From contig JAGVYS010000006.1 in assembly GCA_018303125.1 (NCBI GenBank), positions 1 through 44,277 of the forward strand: a stretch of 44,277 nt of DNA, read 5' to 3'. The number at the start of each line of letters is the position of its first letter. Positions within the stretch are counted from its first letter, which is position 1. The translations under genes were made by a program, and so were the position numbers. Below are positions 28,524 through 37,923 of the stretch, one piece after another. The notes beneath the pieces are model-generated. The model was not told the origin of the DNA and searched no databases. It worked only from the letters and a program-made list of their open reading frames with translations. The DNA is from Candidatus Woesearchaeota archaeon. GTDB taxonomy: Archaea > Nanobdellota > Nanobdellia > Woesearchaeales > WJIZ01.

Positions 28524-29645
28524 TTAAAGATTTTTTGCAACTGCATCCCCTACTTGCGATGTTGAACTCTTGCCACCCATGTCTTGCGGAAGTGTTTTCT
28601 TCTGATTTATGACTTTCTGTATTGCGTCCATGACCTGCTTTCCTGCTGCTGGCTTTCCTATCTCGTCAAACATCATCGAGCCTGCCCATATTGTAGCGAG
28701 AGGATTTGCAACATTCTTTCCTGCATATTTGGGGGCAGAGCCATGTATGGGCTCAAACATTGAAATCCCCTCAGGGTTTATATTGCCGCCTGGTGCAAGG
28801 CCAAGGCCGCCCTGTATCATTGCGCCTAAATCAGTTATTATGTCACCGAACATATTTGGCGCGACAACAACCTTGAACCATTCGGGATTCTTAACGAACC
28901 ACATGGTTACAGCATCAACATAATTGAACTCGTACTCTATGCCCGGATATTTGGCTGAAACCTCTTCCACTACTTCTCTCCACAGAGAATAAATATCAGA
29001 GAGGACATTAGCCTTGTCAACTGCATTGACCTTCTTCACGCCATTTCTTTTTGCAAGCTCAAAAGCGTATTTAATGACCCTCTCAGCACCTTTTCTGCTT
29101 ATTACTCCCAATTGGTATGCTATCTCAGAACCTTCTGTATCTATGTCAAGGTTGAATTTTACATTGTAAAGTGACCTAACAACTGAAAGCTCATCCTTGC
29201 TTCTGCCTTTTTTAACCCTGTTCCCTATTCCGACATAGAAGTCTTCTGTGTTCTCTCTTACAACTGAAAAATTTATATCTTCCGGCTTCTTGCCCTTAAG
29301 CGGGCAGTCAACTCCATCAAGTAGCTTAATTGGCCTAAGGTTTACATACTGGTCAAAATGAAACCTGAGCCTTAGCAGGATGCCCTTTTCAAGTATGCCT
29401 GGCTTGACCCTTGGGTCGCCAAATGCTCCCAGATAGATAGCCTTGCACTTCCCTATTTCTTCAAGAGTGTCTTCTGAAACAAGTTCACCCGATTTAATGT
29501 AATTATCAGCACCTATGTCATAATCATCCCACTTTATATTGAAATTATTGAGCTCTGCTGCCCTCTCAAGTACCTTAGAACCCGCTGATATTATTTCCCT
29601 TCCTATCCCATCTCCGGGTATGCGCGCTATCCTGTAAGTTACCAT
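28524..29645 (-). CDS. leuB: 3-isopropylmalate dehydrogenase / isocitrate dehydrogenase family
   Basis: [52 protein letters not shown]; substrate inferred from family and the neighbouring ilvC. Confidence 0.82.
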   Translation of the reverse strand: MVTYRIARIPGDGIGREIISAGSKVLERAAELNNFNIKWDDYDIGADNYIKSGELVSEDTLEEIGKCKAIYLGAFGDPRVKPGILEKGILLRLRFHFDQYVNLRPIKLLDGVDCPLKGKKPEDINFSVVRENTEDFYVGIGNRVKKGRSKDELSVVRSLYNVKFNLDIDTEGSEIAYQLGVISRKGAERVIKYAFELAKRNGVKKVNAVDKANVLSDIYSLWREVVEEVSAKYPGIEYEFNYVDAVTMWFVKNPEWFKVVVAPNMFGDIITDLGAMIQGGLGLAPGGNINPEGISMFEPIHGSAPKYAGKNVANPLATIWAGSMMFDEIGKPAAGKQVMDAIQKVINQKKTLPQDMGGKSSTSQVGDAVAKNL

Positions 29646-29771
29646 AGCTGATGTTTAGATAACTCCTTTAAAAATATTTATACAGGCGATGCAATATATT
29701 TAAATAGTGCCAGATACTCCTTTTTCATGCCTGTTATAGTGCAGGCAAATGAATAAGGAAGGTGGAAATAA

Positions 29772-30095
29772 ATGATGAATAGAAAAGTACCGGTATCGGT
29801 TAACCAGGAATTGGATGTAAAGATAGAGGCAATAGGAGAGAAGGGAGATGGAATTGCAAAGTCGCAAGGATTTGTCCTTTTCATCCCTGGCGTAAAACAA
29901 GGCGATGAAGTAAGGGTAAGAGTGACAAAAGTTCTTCCAAAGGTTGGCTTTGCCGAAGTCATAGGTTCTGCAGGCAGCGGCTCAGGAGAGAGTTCAGATA
30001 GCGGCAGCGGAGATTATTCTGAAGAGAACAATGCTGATTCTGATAACTTCGGAGAGGAAGAATCAGAGAGCACAGAGGACCCAAATAAGGAATAA
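29772..30095 (+). CDS. TRAM-domain protein with acidic Ser/Gly-rich tail
   Basis: VNQELDVKIEAIGEKGDGIAKSQGFVLFIPGVKQGDEVRVRVTKV, then SGSGESSDSGSGDYSEENN... Confidence 0.87.
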   Translation: MMNRKVPVSVNQELDVKIEAIGEKGDGIAKSQGFVLFIPGVKQGDEVRVRVTKVLPKVGFAEVIGSAGSGSGESSDSGSGDYSEENNADSDNFGEEESESTEDPNKE

Positions 30096-30108
30096 ATTTT
30101 TCTTTCAT

Positions 30109-30633
30109 ATGAGGCTCTTCATAGCTGTTCAGATGGACACTAAGAGAGCCTTTTTTGATCTTATTAGGAAATATATTGATTCTGGATTTGCGAAGCTCAG
30201 GTTTCCTGCAGACAACCATCTTACTTTGAAATTTCTCGGGAAAAAAGAGAGGCATGAGCCAATAGCAGATGCACTGAGAAAAATCAGAAGAGGGCATTTT
30301 GAGATTGTACTTGACCACATAGGTGTTTTTCCTGACAGAAGGCATGCAAGGGTAGTATGGGTAGGGCTTGAAGAGAGTAAAAGCATAAATGAGCTTCATG
30401 AGGCCATAGATTCTGCGTTATTGCCCTATTCGCAGCCAGATAAAGATTTTCATGCGCATGTGACTCTTGCCAGGGTTAATTCCATTACTGACAATGAATC
30501 TTTTCTAAAGAAGATTTCTGGGATAAAGGTCGAAAGGACAAAGGTGAGAGTAGAGAGCTTCTCTTTAATCAAGAGCACCCTTATGCCTGACAGTGTAACT
30601 TATGAAACACTGAAAACTTTCAGGCTCCAATAG
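30109..30633 (+). CDS. thpR: RNA 2',3'-cyclic phosphodiesterase (LigT/ThpR family)
   Basis: Two HxTx motifs, NHLTLKFLG and HVTLARV; start at MRLFIAV. Confidence 0.9.
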   Translation: MRLFIAVQMDTKRAFFDLIRKYIDSGFAKLRFPADNHLTLKFLGKKERHEPIADALRKIRRGHFEIVLDHIGVFPDRRHARVVWVGLEESKSINELHEAIDSALLPYSQPDKDFHAHVTLARVNSITDNESFLKKISGIKVERTKVRVESFSLIKSTLMPDSVTYETLKTFRLQ

Positions 30634-30736
30634 ATTTATATATTGATAGCCTACTCTTTTCTTCATTACCGACCGCATTGCTCTGGCTTGGAGTTGTGCA
30701 AATATCCTGATGAGGTAATAAAAAAGCAGGACCAAT

Positions 30737-31336
30737 ATGTCAGAAGGAGAATTACTTTTACCACAGGAAGAATATCTAAAGTCCGGGATACATATAGGAA
30801 CAAAGTTCAGGACAAAGTATATGGCTGACTTCATATACAAGACAAGACCTGATGGGCTCTCTGTCCTTAACCTGCAGAAGATAGATGACAGGATAAGGTT
30901 CGCGGCTAACATGCTCTCAAAGTATGAGGCAAAAGGAATACTTATTGCTTCCAGAAGGGAAAACTCATGGAAACCTGTAAAGTTGTTCGGAAAGGTTACT
31001 GGGGCAACGGTATTTGCGGGAAGATACACTCCTGGAACCCTTACGAACCCAAGGCTAAGGGAGTTCATAGAAGCCAAGATACTTCTTGTTACAGACATAT
31101 GGCCTGACAGGTTTGCGATTGCTGATGCCAACAAAGTAGGAATACCGGTAATTGCTCTCTGCGATACTAATAACCAGCCGAATGACATTGACCTTGTTGT
31201 GCCATGCAACAACAAAGGCAAAAAAAGCCTGGGAGTTATATTCTGGCTTCTTGCAAGGGGATACCTCAGGAAAAGAGGAGTAATAGGAGAAAAAGAAGAT
31301 CTCAAAGAAACAATAGACGCATTTACAGAAGAATGA
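30737..31336 (+). CDS. rps2: 30S ribosomal protein S2
   Basis: LLPQEEYLKSGIHIGTKFRTKYM, FAGRYTPGTLTNP, DTNNQPNDIDLVVPCNNKGKKSLG. Confidence 0.95.
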   Translation: MSEGELLLPQEEYLKSGIHIGTKFRTKYMADFIYKTRPDGLSVLNLQKIDDRIRFAANMLSKYEAKGILIASRRENSWKPVKLFGKVTGATVFAGRYTPGTLTNPRLREFIEAKILLVTDIWPDRFAIADANKVGIPVIALCDTNNQPNDIDLVVPCNNKGKKSLGVIFWLLARGYLRKRGVIGEKEDLKETIDAFTEE

Positions 31337-31338
31337 TT

Positions 31339-32334
31339 TTAGATTAGGCGCTTGAGGTCCTCAATAGCATTCTGAAGCTTTTTATTCTCGAAAATGACCT
31401 TGTAGGATTGCCTTACCAATGGCAATGATATGTCATGTTTTTCAGCATACTCATGCACAGCCTTGCATGTTGGTATCCCCTCGGCTACCATGCCATGCAT
31501 CTCCTCGTTTATCTTCTCCAGGCTATATCCTTTTGCAATTAGCTCTCCTGCTCTCCTGTTCCTTGACTTAGCTGATGTGCATGTTGCAACAAGGTCACCG
31601 ACTCCTGCAAGGCCGTAGCAGGTTTCCTGCTTGCCTTTAAAGTGCCTGCTTACTTTTACCATTTCCCTGAGGCCAAGAGTGATTATTGCGCCGGATGCAT
31701 TGTCGCCCAAGCCAAGAGATGAGATTATACCGGTTGCAATTGCTGTTATGTTTTTCATGGCACCGCATATTTCAACACCTATGACATCATCATGCGGATA
31801 CACCTTGAAATAGCTGCACTCGAATGTGCTCTTAATTATTTTTTCAGGGATGTTTTTTGAAGCTATTACAGTAGCGGTTGGGATTTTCCTGCTTACTTCC
31901 TCTGCATGATTCGGACCAGAAAGCACCCCCAACATAGAGATATTAAGCTCTTCCCTTATTACTTGGGACATTAGCTTCATTGTATTTAGCTCAAGCCCCT
32001 TTGCAGCATTGATGACGATACATTCTTTTGCCACATTTCCTTTTATGCTCCTCAAATTCTCCCTGAGGAATTGCGAAGGAATAGCAGTTACTATCAGCCC
32101 TGCACCGGAAACTGCTGCCCTTTCATCTGATGTGGGAGAGACATTCCTAGAAAGCTTTATTCCTGGCAGGTATTTTGTATTTTCCCTTTTTTCCCTTATT
32201 GAACTGGATATCTCCTCTTCCCTTGCCCAAAGGATGACTTCCTTTCCTGTGTTATCGGCAATAATACTAGCGAGAGTTGTACCCCAGCTTCCTGCCCCGA
32301 GCACTGCTATCTTCATAGAATCAATCCCTGTCAA
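31339..32334 (-). CDS. gpsA: NAD(P)-dependent glycerol-3-phosphate dehydrogenase (GpsA family)
   Basis: IAVLGAGSWGTTLASIIADN, SGPNHAEEV, GAMKNITAIATGIISSLGLGDNASGAIITLGLREM, TCYGLAGVGDLVATC. Confidence 0.95.
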   Translation of the reverse strand: MTGIDSMKIAVLGAGSWGTTLASIIADNTGKEVILWAREEEISSSIREKRENTKYLPGIKLSRNVSPTSDERAAVSGAGLIVTAIPSQFLRENLRSIKGNVAKECIVINAAKGLELNTMKLMSQVIREELNISMLGVLSGPNHAEEVSRKIPTATVIASKNIPEKIIKSTFECSYFKVYPHDDVIGVEICGAMKNITAIATGIISSLGLGDNASGAIITLGLREMVKVSRHFKGKQETCYGLAGVGDLVATCTSAKSRNRRAGELIAKGYSLEKINEEMHGMVAEGIPTCKAVHEYAEKHDISLPLVRQSYKVIFENKKLQNAIEDLKRLI

Positions 32335-32962
32335 AAGTATATTCCTGATTTGAGAGGCTGGCTATATTTACCATAACTTCGGTTGTTAGTTTCCTTAACA
32401 GCCTCTTGTCGGCATTTTTTGAATAATAACTATCAAGATGAATCGGCTTTCCTATATTTAAATCTGCTTTTTTACCAAACTTTGGAATTCTCCTGCCTTT
32501 TGGGAGTATGTAAAAAGTGTTTGTAAGACCAATTGGAATTACCGGAACCCTTGCTTCCAAAGCAAGCCTTACCACGCCAGTTTTTGCCCTGCTCATCTTT
32601 CCTGTAAGGGTCCTTGTGCCCTCTGGGTATATCATTATGAGCTCACCTTTTCTGAGACATTCCGCTGCCTTATGCAATGCATCCTCGCCTCCTGCTTGCC
32701 TGTCTAGAGGTATGGCGCCTAGGTAATTGTGCCACATCCTCTCAAAAGGAGAATAAAAATGCTCTTTCTTTGCGAGAGTCCTGAACGGCCTTTTTGCCTT
32801 CCTCACAAATGCGCACCCAATTATCAAGTGGTCCAGATAGGATGAGTGATTGGCGGCTATTATTGCTCCTCCTTTTTTTGGAACATTCTCTATGCCCCTT
32901 ACTTTTCCTGTGAAAGGAAGAAGCACCAGCTTCACAATGAAAGAGATTATCTGATATTTCAT
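32321..32962 (-). CDS. 1-acyl-sn-glycerol-3-phosphate acyltransferase-like (PlsC family)
   Basis: HX4D motif ANHSSYLDHLIIG and IYPEGTRTLTG. Confidence 0.92.
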   Translation of the reverse strand: MKYQIISFIVKLVLLPFTGKVRGIENVPKKGGAIIAANHSSYLDHLIIGCAFVRKAKRPFRTLAKKEHFYSPFERMWHNYLGAIPLDRQAGGEDALHKAAECLRKGELIMIYPEGTRTLTGKMSRAKTGVVRLALEARVPVIPIGLTNTFYILPKGRRIPKFGKKADLNIGKPIHLDSYYSKNADKRLLRKLTTEVMVNIASLSNQEYTFDRD

Positions 32963-33600
32963 TTTGCTATCAAAAAGGATATTTTCCCCATTATTTCGTC
33001 TGTTATTTTTCTAAGCGTATTATAATCTTTGCTTCCGTAGTATTTCTCAAATGTCATGGGCTTCCCTATACTTATGTCAAACCTCCTGAACCTCGGGAAC
33101 TTTGCACCCTTTGGAAAAACATTATGCGAGCCAATGATAGCTATAGGAAGAACAGGGACCTTTGATTTCAGAGCTACAGTTGCCACTCCTGTTTTTCCTT
33201 CCCTTAAAGTGCCATTGTTCCTGCCTCCTTCCGGGAAGATGCCAAATATATCTCCCCGTGCAAGAAACCTTACTGCATCTTCAATTGCCTTCTCATTCGT
33301 TTTGTTTCTTTTTTCGGCATCCTTCACATCCTTGCTTACATCCACCTTAATGCAGCCAAAATGGTCAAGAAAAAGTTTAAAGAAAACATTGCTGTAATAC
33401 CTTGAATTTACGAAAATATGGAATTTCTTCTTCGCAAACCTTGTGATAAGGTAAGGAATGGCCAAATCATCAAGGTAGGATGAATGGTTAGCCACTGCTA
33501 TAAACGGCCTATCTCTTGGAATGTTTTCATGGCCTTCTATCTTCCTTGTGTACATCCTTACAAAATTTCCCAGAAAAAACCTCCCGAACGGGTATACCAT
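32959..33600 (-). CDS. 1-acyl-sn-glycerol-3-phosphate acyltransferase-like (PlsC family), second copy
   Basis: HX4D motif ANHSSYLDDLAIP and IFPEGGRNNGTLREGKTGVATVAL. Confidence 0.92.
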   Translation of the reverse strand: MVYPFGRFFLGNFVRMYTRKIEGHENIPRDRPFIAVANHSSYLDDLAIPYLITRFAKKKFHIFVNSRYYSNVFFKLFLDHFGCIKVDVSKDVKDAEKRNKTNEKAIEDAVRFLARGDIFGIFPEGGRNNGTLREGKTGVATVALKSKVPVLPIAIIGSHNVFPKGAKFPRFRRFDISIGKPMTFEKYYGSKDYNTLRKITDEIMGKISFLIAK

Positions 33601-33823
33601 TCCAGCAAAACCGCCTTAAAAAGTTTATAAATATTTGCACTCCTTGTTTTGAGTCCTATCTGCTTTCAGCATTATTGAACATTTCATTAAACTTTGATTC
33701 AAGAGCTATTGTGACAAATGTCTAATTTTAGTCACCAACAAGTATCAAAAAAACTATTTTTATCGTATAGCAATTAAAAAAATTTAAATAGGATTCCAGA
33801 GAAAGATGAAAATAGGTGATTAA

Positions 33824-34789
33824 ATGGCATCAGCAATTCCAATAGGTGTTTTTACTCATTCTCTACCGGGGGATGGATTAGTTGAGAAAATTCAAGCAGG
33901 AGCTAGATTAGGAATAAAATTATTTCAGGTCGGGCCTTTTTCACCTGACTATTTTCCAAATGGAAATTTTGATGCTGCAAGGCTTGAAAATGTTGTTAAG
34001 GCACTTAAGGATGCTGATTCGAGAGTTGCAACTCTAAATGCGTGCTTTGAAGCGGGCGATAATATTGTTGGCAGAGAGGATTATAGTTCCATTGGTGCTA
34101 TCCGAAGAACAGGCGGCCTTGGTTATATGGGAGATGATGCAGAAAAAATTGTGAAAAACAGGAAACTGAATATAATGGATACTCTCGCTGTTGCTGCTTA
34201 TTTTCGTGATATAGGGCTTCTAACTGAGCAAGCAATAGTAACTACCCATGTTGGTTTTACTGATGACACAGAGCAGCAGAAAGGGCAAATTACTGCTTCA
34301 CTTTGTGATATATTAGGATATGCCCGGTCGAACGATACTTATCTGGCAGTTGAAACAGGGACTGAGCCTGTGAATCATTTGGTTGAGTATATCAGAAAAG
34401 TTGAGAGTGAAAGCGGAGTGAAAGGCAGATTAGGATTAAATTTTGACCCTGCAAACCTCGAGCTGTATGGAACACAACGCAGTGGAGCTGCTGTTGCAGA
34501 CTTGGTAATGACTCCTGAGCTTATTTTCGGAGTGCATGCAAAGGAGGCAAAGCCGAAGCCTGCTGATTTCAAGTATCAACAGCCGCATGGCAATTGGCCT
34601 GATGGCTGCGAAGAAGTAGTTATCGGAACAGGAGCGTATAATTGGGTAGGCCTCATTGGGCAATTACAACGTGTCGGTTACAAAGGAGCGATTATCATAG
34701 AAAAAGAAATGCCACAGCCAGTTAATGTACCACGGGAAGATGCGATATCCCAAGCATTCAAATATTTGCAGGAAATACAAAAAGGATGA
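33824..34789 (+). CDS. Xylose isomerase-like TIM-barrel (sugar phosphate isomerase/epimerase family)
   Basis: GVFTHSLPG...VTTHVGF...LAVETGTEP...GLNFDPANLELYG...FGVHAKEA pattern. Confidence 0.78.
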   Translation: MASAIPIGVFTHSLPGDGLVEKIQAGARLGIKLFQVGPFSPDYFPNGNFDAARLENVVKALKDADSRVATLNACFEAGDNIVGREDYSSIGAIRRTGGLGYMGDDAEKIVKNRKLNIMDTLAVAAYFRDIGLLTEQAIVTTHVGFTDDTEQQKGQITASLCDILGYARSNDTYLAVETGTEPVNHLVEYIRKVESESGVKGRLGLNFDPANLELYGTQRSGAAVADLVMTPELIFGVHAKEAKPKPADFKYQQPHGNWPDGCEEVVIGTGAYNWVGLIGQLQRVGYKGAIIIEKEMPQPVNVPREDAISQAFKYLQEIQKG

Positions 34790-35049
34790 AGCCTGAGATA
34801 AGAAAACCCACTGAAGCAGAAAATAAAGAAGCAGGAGCATGGCCAATATGGGAAAAGGAAGTGAGCGAATTCGAGTGGGAATATGATTCAAGGGAAATAT
34901 GCCTTATTCTCGAAGGACAGGCAGATGTGACAAATGAAAGCAATGAAAAATTTTCTTTTGGAAAAGGAGACTATATCATATTCCCGAAGGGAATGAAGTG
35001 CACATGGAAGGTAAACAAAAAGATAAAGAAGCATTACAATTTCGACTAA
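34786..35049 (+). CDS. Small cupin (EutQ/DUF861-like)
   Basis: CLILEGQADVTNESNEKFSFGKGDYIIFPKGMKCTWKV. Confidence 0.82.
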   Translation: MKPEIRKPTEAENKEAGAWPIWEKEVSEFEWEYDSREICLILEGQADVTNESNEKFSFGKGDYIIFPKGMKCTWKVNKKIKKHYNFD

Positions 35050-35780
35050 AACATAATTCCGCCGTCTACCTTTATAACAGCGCCTGTTATATACCTTGCT
35101 TTTTCTGATGCGAGGAAAGCTGCAAGGTTAGCAATGTCTTCAGGCATTCCCATCTCCTTGAGAGGTATTAGCATGAGTATCTTTGAGGCCATCTCAAGAG
35201 GCATCTGGTCTGTAAGCTCTGTCTTTATGAATCCTGGAGCGATTACATTGACTGTTATTTTTCTCTTGCCAAGCTCCTTTGCAAGGGATTTTGAGAAGCC
35301 TATGATTCCTGCCTTTGAGCTTGCATAGTTTGTCTGGCCGAAATTGCCAGAAATTCCTATAATTGAACTTATGTTTATTATCCTGCCATTATCCTTTATG
35401 ATGTCCAATAAGTTCCTGGTAACATTAAAGACAGAATTTAAATTTACGTTGATAATCCTGCTCCAGTCTTCAAGAGACATGTTTTTGAGAGAACGATCGC
35501 ATGTTGTACCTGCATTGTTGACAAGAATATCAATATGTGAAAAACTTTTCTTGACCTCTGCTCCAAGCGTCTCGCAGCTTTTGAAATCAGAAACATCTGC
35601 AGCTATGAATTCGGACTTGACGCCCAATGCAACTATTTCCTTTACGACTTCCTTTCCCTGAGCTGCTGATTTTTCTGTGCCATTGATTATGACATCACAG
35701 CCTTCTTTAGCAAGAGCAAGAGCTATTGCCCTGCCTATTCCCCTTGTAGAGCCTGTGACCAATGCCTTTTTCCCTTTCAT
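35046..35780 (-). CDS. fabG: SDR 3-oxoacyl-thioester reductase (FabG-like)
   Basis: KALVTGSTRGIGRAIA, VNNAGTT, NYASSKAGIIGFSKSLAKEL, NVIAPGFIKTELT; start placed 8 nt after GGAGG. Confidence 0.92.
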   Translation of the reverse strand: MKGKKALVTGSTRGIGRAIALALAKEGCDVIINGTEKSAAQGKEVVKEIVALGVKSEFIAADVSDFKSCETLGAEVKKSFSHIDILVNNAGTTCDRSLKNMSLEDWSRIINVNLNSVFNVTRNLLDIIKDNGRIINISSIIGISGNFGQTNYASSKAGIIGFSKSLAKELGKRKITVNVIAPGFIKTELTDQMPLEMASKILMLIPLKEMGMPEDIANLAAFLASEKARYITGAVIKVDGGIMF

Positions 35781-35793
35781 CTGCATGACCTCC

Positions 35794-36759
35794 TTAAGAC
35801 CTGATAGCTGAAACATACACCCACTCGCATGTGAAGCTGGATGAGTCTGCCATGGCATTAGTTTCCTCAAGCTCCTTGAAAAGCTTGTATGCTGCAAGCG
35901 TTATCAGCTTGTCCCTTGCAGCTTCCTCCTCAGGAGAGGCCTCTTTGCCGCCTACTTCAGGAAGAATCCCTGCCTGTAGCCTGTGAACCCTGAGAAAATT
36001 CAGCCAGTCAGTGTACCTTATTTTTATCAGCTTGTAGAAAGTTGTCAGGTTGCGAAAGCCAGCTTCCTTCAGTGTGCTGAGGTATGTTTCAAGGTTTCTT
36101 GGCGCAGGGAAAACAAAACTCCTCTGCTCCTTCTCTTTCTCTATATTTTCCTGGAGCTTTGCCCTGTATGACCTGAACTCATCATTATTCCTTATAATGT
36201 CAAGGGCTATGTCATGCACCCTGTTTATTGTGTCATCGACCATAAGCACGCCTTCTTTCCTCCCATTGCGAAGTATGTTGCCGCTCTGAAAAGTTATTGT
36301 TCCATCTTCCTTGAGTGCATTCCGCATGTCAGAAAACGTTCCATGAAGGTCAGGAACAAGATGAAGCGTATTTGCAGATATAACATGGTTGACTGTTCCT
36401 GTTCCCACTGTCTCTGCAAGTGTTGCGAAGCCGTTGCCTACTTTTTCTAGCAGGAATAGCTCGACATTTGGATTTCCCTTGAAAATCTCGTATGCCTTCC
36501 CTAGCCATGCTGCAGAGTTGTCAACAAGCCAGAGCTTGAAATTCACTTTTATCTCATTTAGTAGACAAATAGATGACGCACCAGTCCCTGCGCCGAAATC
36601 CAGAACTATATCCTTGTCTTTTATCTTTTCCCTTACAATCTTGGCAAGCTCTTTAAGATTCTCTATATAGTATTCTGCATCTACAACAGCATCATGGTAA
36701 CCTGATGCGCCTTTTGAAACCGGCTTTGTGGGGCCCCATGGTTTAGCAACATCTGCCAT
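35794..36759 (-). CDS. Class I SAM-dependent methyltransferase
   Basis: VLDFGAGTGASSICLL (motif I), LWLVDNS, ISANTLHLVPDL. Confidence 0.82.
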   Translation of the reverse strand: MADVAKPWGPTKPVSKGASGYHDAVVDAEYYIENLKELAKIVREKIKDKDIVLDFGAGTGASSICLLNEIKVNFKLWLVDNSAAWLGKAYEIFKGNPNVELFLLEKVGNGFATLAETVGTGTVNHVISANTLHLVPDLHGTFSDMRNALKEDGTITFQSGNILRNGRKEGVLMVDDTINRVHDIALDIIRNNDEFRSYRAKLQENIEKEKEQRSFVFPAPRNLETYLSTLKEAGFRNLTTFYKLIKIRYTDWLNFLRVHRLQAGILPEVGGKEASPEEEAARDKLITLAAYKLFKELEETNAMADSSSFTCEWVYVSAIRS

Positions 36760-36798
36760 TGAGCGAAAGAAAGGAAAGCTTCTTTTAAATGTTTTGCA

Positions 36799-37923
36799 TT
36801 ATGCTTTCTTAAGTATGTGGTTGGCAACTGTGCCACCCGCACCCCCTATGCTCTGTGCCATTGCTATGCTTGCCTTGCTAACCTGCCTGTCTCCTGCTTC
36901 TTTCCTGAGCTGCTTCACCAATTCATAAATCTGGCCGAGCCCTGTTGCAGAAAGAGGATGGCCTTTTGCCTTGAGCCCTCCTGAGGTGTTAACGGGAAGT
37001 TTTCCGTCAAGCTCGAAATATCCGTCTTCTATTTTCTTGTATGCCGTGCCTTTCTTGGAGAATCCCAAATCTTCATAGGCTATGAGCTCAACTATGGAGA
37101 ATGCATCGTGAATCTCAGCTATATCTATGTCTGAATGGTCAATACCTGCTTGCTTATATGCTGTGCCTGCACTTGTGACTGATGCATTCCATGAAGTATT
37201 ATCTTCCCTTTCAAAGGTTGACATGTAATCTGTTGAAAGCCCTGCTCCGATAATTTTTATGTCTGCCTTGTCTTTTGAGAGGACAACAGCAGAACCGCCA
37301 TCTGCGGAAACAGAACAGTCAAAAACCCTAAGGGGAGAGCATACAAGCGGAGAGGACCTTATTTTCTCGAGGCTTATTTTGGTATTATAGAATTTTGCCT
37401 TTGGATTAGAGTATGCATTATTGTGATTCTTGAATGCAATAAGGGAAAGATGGTCATGAGTTGTTTCTGGGTATTTGAGCATGTATTCCTGGGCAACCAT
37501 GGCATTCTGGGCAGGAAAATTAAAGCCTTCTGTCTGCTCCCACTTTGACTCTGCTGCCATCATGAATTCCTCTGTTATGGCCTCAGACTTGCAGGTCATG
37601 AGCTTTTCTGCGCCCACAACAAGGACATTGTCAAAATCCTGCTGCTGTGCAAACCATAGGCCTGCGCCACTGCTCCCACATGCAGCCGGAATCCTTACAA
37701 TTGGCTTGTGCGTCTTGAAAATAGAAGAAAGCATGCTTTCAAAATGCCTTTGCTTCTCCAATGAAAAAAACCATTCTATGGAGGAGCATACCACTGCGTC
37801 AATCTCTGAGAAAGAAATGCCTGCATCATCCAGTGCTTCCTGTGCTGCATCGTATGCAAGCTGGTGGGAAGACTTATCTGAAATCCCAAATTTCGTCATT
37901 CCGGCTCCCTTGATGTACATCAT
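36799..37923 (-). CDS. SCP2-type thiolase / acyl-CoA acyltransferase (copy 1)
   Basis: Active-site Cys IPAACGSSGAGLW; EIHDAFSIVELIAYEDLGF; GGLKAKGHPLSATG; SIGGAGGT. Confidence 0.9.
   Translation of the reverse strand: MMYIKGAGMTKFGISDKSSHQLAYDAAQEALDDAGISFSEIDAVVCSSIEWFFSLEKQRHFESMLSSIFKTHKPIVRIPAACGSSGAGLWFAQQQDFDNVLVVGAEKLMTCKSEAITEEFMMAAESKWEQTEGFNFPAQNAMVAQEYMLKYPETTHDHLSLIAFKNHNNAYSNPKAKFYNTKISLEKIRSSPLVCSPLRVFDCSVSADGGSAVVLSKDKADIKIIGAGLSTDYMSTFEREDNTSWNASVTSAGTAYKQAGIDHSDIDIAEIHDAFSIVELIAYEDLGFSKKGTAYKKIEDGYFELDGKLPVNTSGGLKAKGHPLSATGLGQIYELVKQLRKEAGDRQVSKASIAMAQSIGGAGGTVANHILKKA

Noticed and set aside
30565-31305. 246-aa minus-strand ORF opposite rps2 and the thpR 3' end
   Set aside because: Antisense shadow of conserved ribosomal protein S2; no recognisable motif or start context.
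33601-33823. Intergenic region with short inverted repeats (GTGAC...GTCAC; TTGAGTC...GATTCAA)
   Set aside because: Repeats are short and AT-rich, consistent with ordinary divergent promoters (TATA near 33620 and 33778).
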